Assembly (NCBI GenBank): GCA_026214975.1
Contig: JAOBSW010001131.1
Coordinates: forward strand, 27,949-91,948
Length of the DNA stretch: 64,000 nucleotides
Origin: Gentiana macrophylla
Lineage: Eukaryota; Streptophyta; Magnoliopsida; Gentianales; Gentianaceae
Reading direction: 5' to 3'
Part shown: piece by piece, positions 58,826 through 64,000 of the stretch
Layout: every line of letters starts with the position of its first letter
How positions within the stretch are numbered: position 1 is the stretch's first letter
The notes under the pieces: generated by a model
Seen by the model: the letters and a program-made list of their open reading frames with translations, nothing else
What the model was told of the DNA's origin: nothing
The model's database searches: none
Position numbers and translations under genes: made by a program

Positions 58826-60784
58826 ACGGCCACCGGCCTAGTTGTGACAACCTACAAGATTAACGCTAGGTATGACAATGTATAGGGCATCAGAAGTGAA
58901 TATTAAGAAGTCTGGAACATGTATGAGCCAATACTATGTTATTATGCATTTTCTATGCAATTTCAAGAATGTATGTTTGAGGTAGAATTTATGATTTTAG
59001 GGTTTACATGAATGGAATGTGTTGTCCATGCTATAAAGTAGTTTTAGCCTAAAAATCATGTTAACTTGGTGTGGATATCATGTCTTCGGAGTACATGTTG
59101 TTGGATTCATGTTAAATATAATCTTTGTTTTAAAAATGACATTGTTGTGAAATTTAGGTTCTAATTCACTCAAATCTTGAAATTATGCATGTTTGGATGG
59201 AATAATAATAGTTCAAGTAATTGACCTAAACTCTCGTAATTTATTCCTTTTCTTGCTTGCTGTGATCGAAACCCCCTTCGTTGCACTCGTTGCCGCCCCG
59301 CCACTGCATCCAAGCCCAACAAAGGAAAAAAATTATAATTATATTTTTTTCCGTGCTACGTATTGCGTATTTAAGCAGACACTTTGAAGAAAACCATAAT
59401 CATTATGATTTTTTAAGTGCATGCTGTTGGAATTTCCTTTTAGACTTGAGAATTGAGGAAAGTGAAAAGTTTATCGTAAGGGTTTGCTTTACTATCTGTA
59501 AGAAGAAGTTTTTCTAGAATCGAGAGAGCCTTTAATTAGCAGGAATACTTAAAGATAATCGTTTAACATTAAGGAAAATTGAAAATTTGAGCACCTGAGT
59601 ATGTAAAACAACTTGTAAGATACAACAGATTGGACTATTACAACAGACTAATATACAACAAACTATTACACTCAGCTGACTACTAAGCAAAGACAATGAT
59701 ACAACAGAATACAAAGCTAGTATCAAACAAGAGTAGGATAAATCGGTAGACTATACACACAGCTGATCAAAAGCAGCACACTGAGCTATCAACTAAATTC
59801 AGGAAGGATAATCTAATTCGGTGAAGAAGATTATCAGACTTGGAATTTACAGAGCCGAATACAAGGTTCAACAGACAAAGATTAAGCACTTAACCTATTA
59901 CAAGGTATAAATGTTGATTATTTTGTGGTACATTAGATTTGCTGATTAATTTTTAAATATAACATTCCCCGATTAATTTTCAAATATAACATTCCCCTCG
60001 TTTAAAACTGTTGAGTATTTTTGGTACATTAAAAATGCTGATTAATTTTCAAATATAACATTCCCCTCGTTTAAAGATTTTATATATTCCATATAATATT
60101 TGTGTGTGACTTCAATTTGATTATATTCTTATGTCACACTGACGCAGCCATAAAGTCACACAATTACAACGAATGACACATTTGGTGTGTTTATCCTTGC
60201 GGGAAATCAATAACTTAATTAGTTTTAAATATTCAATAATTAAAATATGTTATAAGATTAATTTTATTTATTTTATGAATATTTTATTTAATTAAGTAAT
60301 TAATTTAATTGATTATTATCTTTAAATTTATAGAAGTTGGCAGGCCTGCTGCCTTTGATCCTGAGATTACAACCTTACAAAGATCAATCAAAAAGACTAT
60401 GATCGGGGATTTACAGCACACTAAACAAACTCAAAAAACACATTAAACTAGTATTAAATAAAACTGCTGCTAACTACACATAGAAACACTTAAGGCAACC
60501 ATTAACATACATACAACACAAAGGAGCTGACAGAGCAACTATGTAACTTGATTAGAACACCAGAAACCTTAGTCAACAAGGATTTTGGTCAAGCTATTGA
60601 CCAGACAGCCACTGTCAATAGAAGACTTCAAACTCCAAGCTTAGCCAATCATCAGGGATTACCAACACAGTAGACCACATCTTATGTAATTCCAAGACTC
60701 ACGAGAAAAGTGTATAAAACAAGGTGTTTAAAGTGTGTAGGATTGCTCAGGAAGTGTTATGTTCGATGATATGTACAAATAATA
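58826..60784. other. AT-rich stretch without recognised genes
   Basis: No gene or element motif was recognised on either strand. The only frames are short (59193-59387 and 59281-59517, plus) with no family features. A triplicated 27-bp repeat lies at 59944-60066. 59590-59720 and 60400-60560 are rich in CAACA/ACTACA words. This may be old flanking DNA or worn LTR sequence. Confidence 0.5.
59944..60066. repeat. three copies of a 27-bp repeat
   Basis: Copies at 59944-59970, 59971-59997 and 60040-60066 read GATTAATTTTCAAATATAAC then ATTCCCC, the first with one change. The second and third are followed by CTCGTTTAAA, and the first and third are preceded by a GGTACATT box, so a unit of about 96 bp was duplicated with a partial third copy. 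Confidence 0.85.
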
Positions 60785-61430
60785 TCGCCACCTGGGGATC
60801 CCGGAAATAGCCTATCTAACCCACCGGACATGATAAAGGCCCGCAGACCCTGTGTTGGCGATCTTTACCGACCACGTCGAGGTCGCTGATTGTCAAACCC
60901 CGCCCGGAATACTGCTGGATCAGGGGGCCGACCCGCGACCTTTGACAAAGGTCCTTGAGAGCCCTCACAAGACTTGATGAGAAGCAGCAAGGAGCAAGAG
61001 CAAGGCAGGACAACAACGCCGGCGACCTATGCGATCCTAAGAGGTCGCCCCCAAGATATTCTACCCACTTGCAGCCCAGATATTTAAGTTTACTTAGCTA
61101 CTAAGTAAACTTAGTGACTAAGCTGTCATGTAACACCTGTCCTTTACTTAGCTCCTAAGCTTCCTCCTCCTATAAAAGGAAGGCTTGTGTAACCTGAAAG
61201 AGATATACATTCTAAGGGAAAGCAGGCCAAAGCTCTGCAGAAACAACGTCTCTCAAACATTCCTCCTGTCACCGCCGGCCACCATTCATATAAATCACCA
61301 ACAAATAAGCCAGATATCCATCAATCATACACCCCTGAGCCTCCGTGATGATTTCAACTTCATCATTCGAGTTGTTGCAATCCACATGAGTGTCATGGAC
61401 TATTTATAGGCTGAAAGGTATAAGGAACAT
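60785..61430 (+). repeat. GC-rich LTR-like block
   Basis: A sharp rise in GC at about 60785 is followed by a purine/pyrimidine mix, a direct repeat of TTTACTTAGCT(A/C)CTAA (61089 and 61144), a TATA box TATAAAAG (61171-61178) in CTCCTATAAAAGGAAG, and a CA-rich leader. This is the usual look of the promoter and R/U5 region of a Tat-type gypsy LTR. No partner copy or primer site is found in the window, so it is called only as LTR-like. The minus frame at 60816-61016 is chance. Confidence 0.4.
61171..61178 (+). promoter_or_regulatory. TATA box in LTR-like block
   Basis: TATAAAAG flanked by CTCC and GAAGG, plausible core promoter of the LTR-like block. Confidence 0.45.
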
Positions 61431-62330
61431 TCAGCCCTACTAATTTTGTGTATCTTACTCATTAAAACCGAGGCACAAGAATGACATGTGTGAATTCTTG
61501 AAATGGCAAGTGACGTTTGGGTCAATATTACATAGAGCTACCATGGGTTTCCGTCAGGCTAGAAATAAGGGTCTTTTAGCTTATGTAATTGAACCAGAAT
61601 GAGTTAAATCCAACCAAAACGAATTACATTGTGATGTATAGAGTAAGGCAACAACCAAATCAAATAGACCAATTAGGCAACCGGACTGACCAAGGATTAA
61701 TTAACCTAAAAACATAGCCGGTGGTAGAGGTTAAGCCAATTGATAAAAAAACTTACCGGTTTAGTGGATGGCCAAGAAACGGAAGGCCACCTCTTAACAT
61801 TGCGGTTAATACATGCTAATAGGAACCATATAACCTCATTAAACCAATAGAAGCATGAATTAACCATCATTATACCAAATGCTTCTCAGGTTAGACTCAA
61901 GACCATCACATCACATGGTATAAACCATCGGTCGGACCAGAAACAATGTATATCTAGGGTTTTAAGCTTAACCAGTGCAACCTAGCTAGGAGCTCGGGTT
62001 GTAGCAAGACATAAGTGTGAATTGCATTGCCATTCTCGAATATATATTGACGTTAGGAGCTTGCATATGTCAACTATCCATCATTTAAGCATGTGGATAT
62101 GAATTTGTTAAGCCCGTGGTCCAAGCTGCAGTCTTTATACTTTGAACGGTCACCGGAGATAAAGGGCAATGAAATCCACAAAATATTCAACCCTAGAATC
62201 AGCACATGGAGAATCAAGGCAAATTTCTTCCCTTATCATCAAATCTGCAACACACAAAAACATGAAAGTCAAAGCAAGCACGATTCTCTTCAAAAATGGA
62301 AAGGATAAAGGAGAGAATCACCAGAAATTA
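61431..62330. other. unassigned stretch
   Basis: About 900 bp of intermediate composition with many AACC/CCGG words. Open stretches near its right end (62093-62308, 62169-62447) have no recognisable motif. Nothing can be supported here. Confidence 0.4.
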
Positions 62331-62900
62331 GGTGATAGGGATATTCCTACCTCCGGTTCGGACCTGTCGCACCGATCATTATGGCACCGAGTAAATATTC
62401 ATAGGATCGGCAGCTCATCCACGGTAAGAAAGGGGACCGGCCTCTGACAGGGTAATCTGCTGCTGTGAAGTATAAACCTCGAGTCCGGAGCCGCCCTAGC
62501 TCGCCGGCGGATAGAGCGTGCGATGCGTGTCCGCACCATTAGTGTCCTTTGTAGTAATTATCTGATAATGTGTAACAACTTCCCTATAAATAGGGCCATA
62601 TGTAACCCTCCCAAAGGGACGAGCTTTTCTGATAAATAAAAGAGAAGGCAAAGCCAAATTCTCCCATTCTCTCCTTCGACAGTATGGCACCACCACCTGC
62701 ATACATAGCTCCATCGTGAGCCGTTATAACTAACACTACTGAAATAGCCTGATATCCACCATCACACTATCGCTGATCACCTGAGATAATTCCGACGTTA
62801 TTTTGTGCTCTATTACCGGGAAACAAAATTTTTAGCCTACCTCCGGCACACAGCTCGTCTATGATCTGCAAGACTCACAGCAACAGCCAAAAAGGCTCCT
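62331..62900 (+). repeat. probable LTR region of the element whose gag follows
   Basis: GC-rich upstream part, TATA box TATAAATAG (62585-62593) in TCCCTATAAATAGGG, then AATAAAAG (62635) and a CT-rich leader, a typical promoter-R order. It lies 570 bp before the gag-like frame on the same strand. The exact ends and a primer site could not be found, so the limits are approximate. Confidence 0.4.
62585..62593 (+). promoter_or_regulatory. TATA box upstream of the gag-like frame
   Basis: TATAAATAG in a perfect CCCTATAAATAGGG palindrome context, with an AATAAA-type signal 45 bp downstream as in plant LTRs. Confidence 0.5.
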
Positions 62901-63157
62901 CTTTTCCAGATCACCTTCAACGTTTCCCAGCAAGAAGCTTCAGGTCTTCACACAGCTGCATTAGCATCCTCAACTCAGCATCATAAGAGCATCATAACAA
63001 GGATATTGGAATTTTTGGGACTTCACGCTTGAGAAATCGCAGTTGTTCCCCGAATTCCGACATCCGTACACCGGCTCCGACGATAAATCCAGCAGAGGTT
63101 TTTTTATCAGAAAATATCCCCGACACGCCGCCCAAGTAATCATCAAACAGTGTAGAG

Positions 63158-64000
63158 TTGGTGAGTGTCAGAGCAATTGAAAGTCAGTGTACTATTTGGC
63201 TTTTCATACAACCACCCGGTCAGAGTTTGACAGATGGCAGGGACAAAGAGAAAGTCCATGTTCCAACTACTCCAGGGAAAGGATCCTCAAGGGATCCCCA
63301 ACGCCACAGTGGAACTGATCCCGTATTGGAAAACCCTACAGCAGAATGGGGCAACACGCAAGCAGGAATTGATGCCAGAGATATAATAAACCGGAGAAGG
63401 TCCAATTCCGGGAATGATATCGGGAACTCGGTATCAGTCCGTTCTGAGCTAGTATGTGAGAAAGACAAGGCAGGGACCTCAAAACAGCGCAAGGATAAAG
63501 AGCAGCTCGTTGAGAAAACCCAGAGGACGGAGGAGACCCCAGGGGCAGGGTCTCCACAGGCAAAGCGGCCATAGCATATGTAGAATATGTACAACAAATG
63601 TATGTGGCGAATCTACGCCTGGCCGCGTGTAACTTACCCCTCATAGCTATCGAGGGACAGACCCCTACTCCCCCTGAGTATAAAGAAACGGTTCCCCAAA
63701 GAGTGCGACCAGCCCAAGCACCCGGGACAGCGAGGCAAGAAATGGAAGGGAGCGTGTATTCATCAGCAGGGCAAAAAAGAAAGCTCAGGCCTGAGAAAAG
63801 TGGCAAAAAAGCATCAGTCCTGGAACGGCTAGGACGCCTCGAGAAAAAAGTTGTGCATCAACGGTTAGGTCCTCAGGCCTCCGAGAGAAACGCCGCATCG
63901 CCCCATGAGGGCAGGGACCCCCACGATGCGAGGCTCATCATAGATAAGAAAAGAGCAGAGCAGGACATGGAGTCGGCATATTACGTAGATTCAGATGACG
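63158..64000 (+). pseudogene. gag N-terminal region of a Tat-type gypsy element, one frame change, runs off the window
   Basis: A frame from 63158 to a TAG at 63572-63574 is hydrophilic and disordered (DKEKVHVPTTPGKGSSRDP, CEKDKAGTSKQRKDKEQ). From 63514 a second frame, shifted to position 1, stays open to the last base: AIAYVEYVQQMYVANLR, PPEYKETVPQRVRPAQAPGT, KASVLERLGRLEKKVVHQRL, DPHDARLIIDKKRAEQDMES. The two overlap in 63514-63571. The Arg/Lys/Glu-rich, helix-forming leader before the capsid fits Tat/Ogre-type gag. Start codon uncertain; the assignment rests on composition and position. Confidence 0.5.

Noticed and set aside
59193..59517. Possible small host protein
   Set aside because: Short overlapping frames without conserved motif, ATG context or neighbours to support a gene.
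63220..63806. Two long minus-strand frames of 125 and 156 codons
   Set aside because: They mirror the GC-rich gag-like region on the plus strand and carry no motif.

Overview
The window reads as plant nuclear DNA, most likely from a seed plant (a eudicot is plausible, the species cannot be named). Nearly all of it is a nested pile of LTR retrotransposons. I found no convincing host gene, no rRNA or tRNA gene and no CRISPR. The evidence is long direct repeats that begin TG and end CA, tRNA-derived primer sites, polypurine tracts, two matching 5-bp target duplications, and degraded copia and gypsy gag, protease, integrase, reverse transcriptase and RNase H on both strands. The letters below are my own working names.

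Left part (1-16714). A plus-strand copia element C1 (Tork/Tnt1-like) enters from the left edge. It is split by a rearranged, coding-poor copia derivative R1 (1500-12284: LTR, interior, truncated LTR, second partial interior). C1 resumes at 12285 with RNase H and ends in its 3' LTR (13122-14931). C1 abuts a minus-strand Sirevirus-type remnant S3 (14932-16714).

Middle-left (16715-31265). Two minus-strand gypsy elements, G1 and G2, share an unusual plan: LTR, tRNA-Asp-like primer site, short gag remnant, retropepsin, a long spacer holding a TATA-like box and a telo-box, then an accessory reading frame like the plant 'putative transposon protein'. No reverse transcriptase is visible. G1 sits two codons into the accessory frame of G2. 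G1 itself carries a complete 5.2-kb gutted Athila-like element I1 (19902-25120, target duplication AGAAC). At the left the LTR edge and 3' untranslated region of the G family occur twice in tandem (16715-19280).

Middle-right (31266-58825). G2 is interrupted in its protease by R3 (same family as R1). R3 is interrupted by Sirevirus S2 (minus), and S2 by a complete 13.4-kb Sirevirus S1 (37251-50687, target duplication GCTTG). G2 resumes at 56552 and ends with its 5' LTR (57419-58825). One deletion explains the loss of the S2 gag and 5' LTR, the rest of R3 and about 70 bp of G2.

The most interesting item is a long third frame (ORF3) downstream of RNase H in both S1 (about 1,260 codons) and S2. 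It keeps three recognisable blocks between the two families, and each copy has a TATA-like box just upstream. A second is a run of eight adjacent hairpins in R1 with a matching run in R3.

Right edge (58826-64000). AT-rich DNA without recognised genes is followed by two GC-rich LTR-like blocks and the start of a probable plus-strand Tat-type gypsy gag that leaves the window and needs one frame change.
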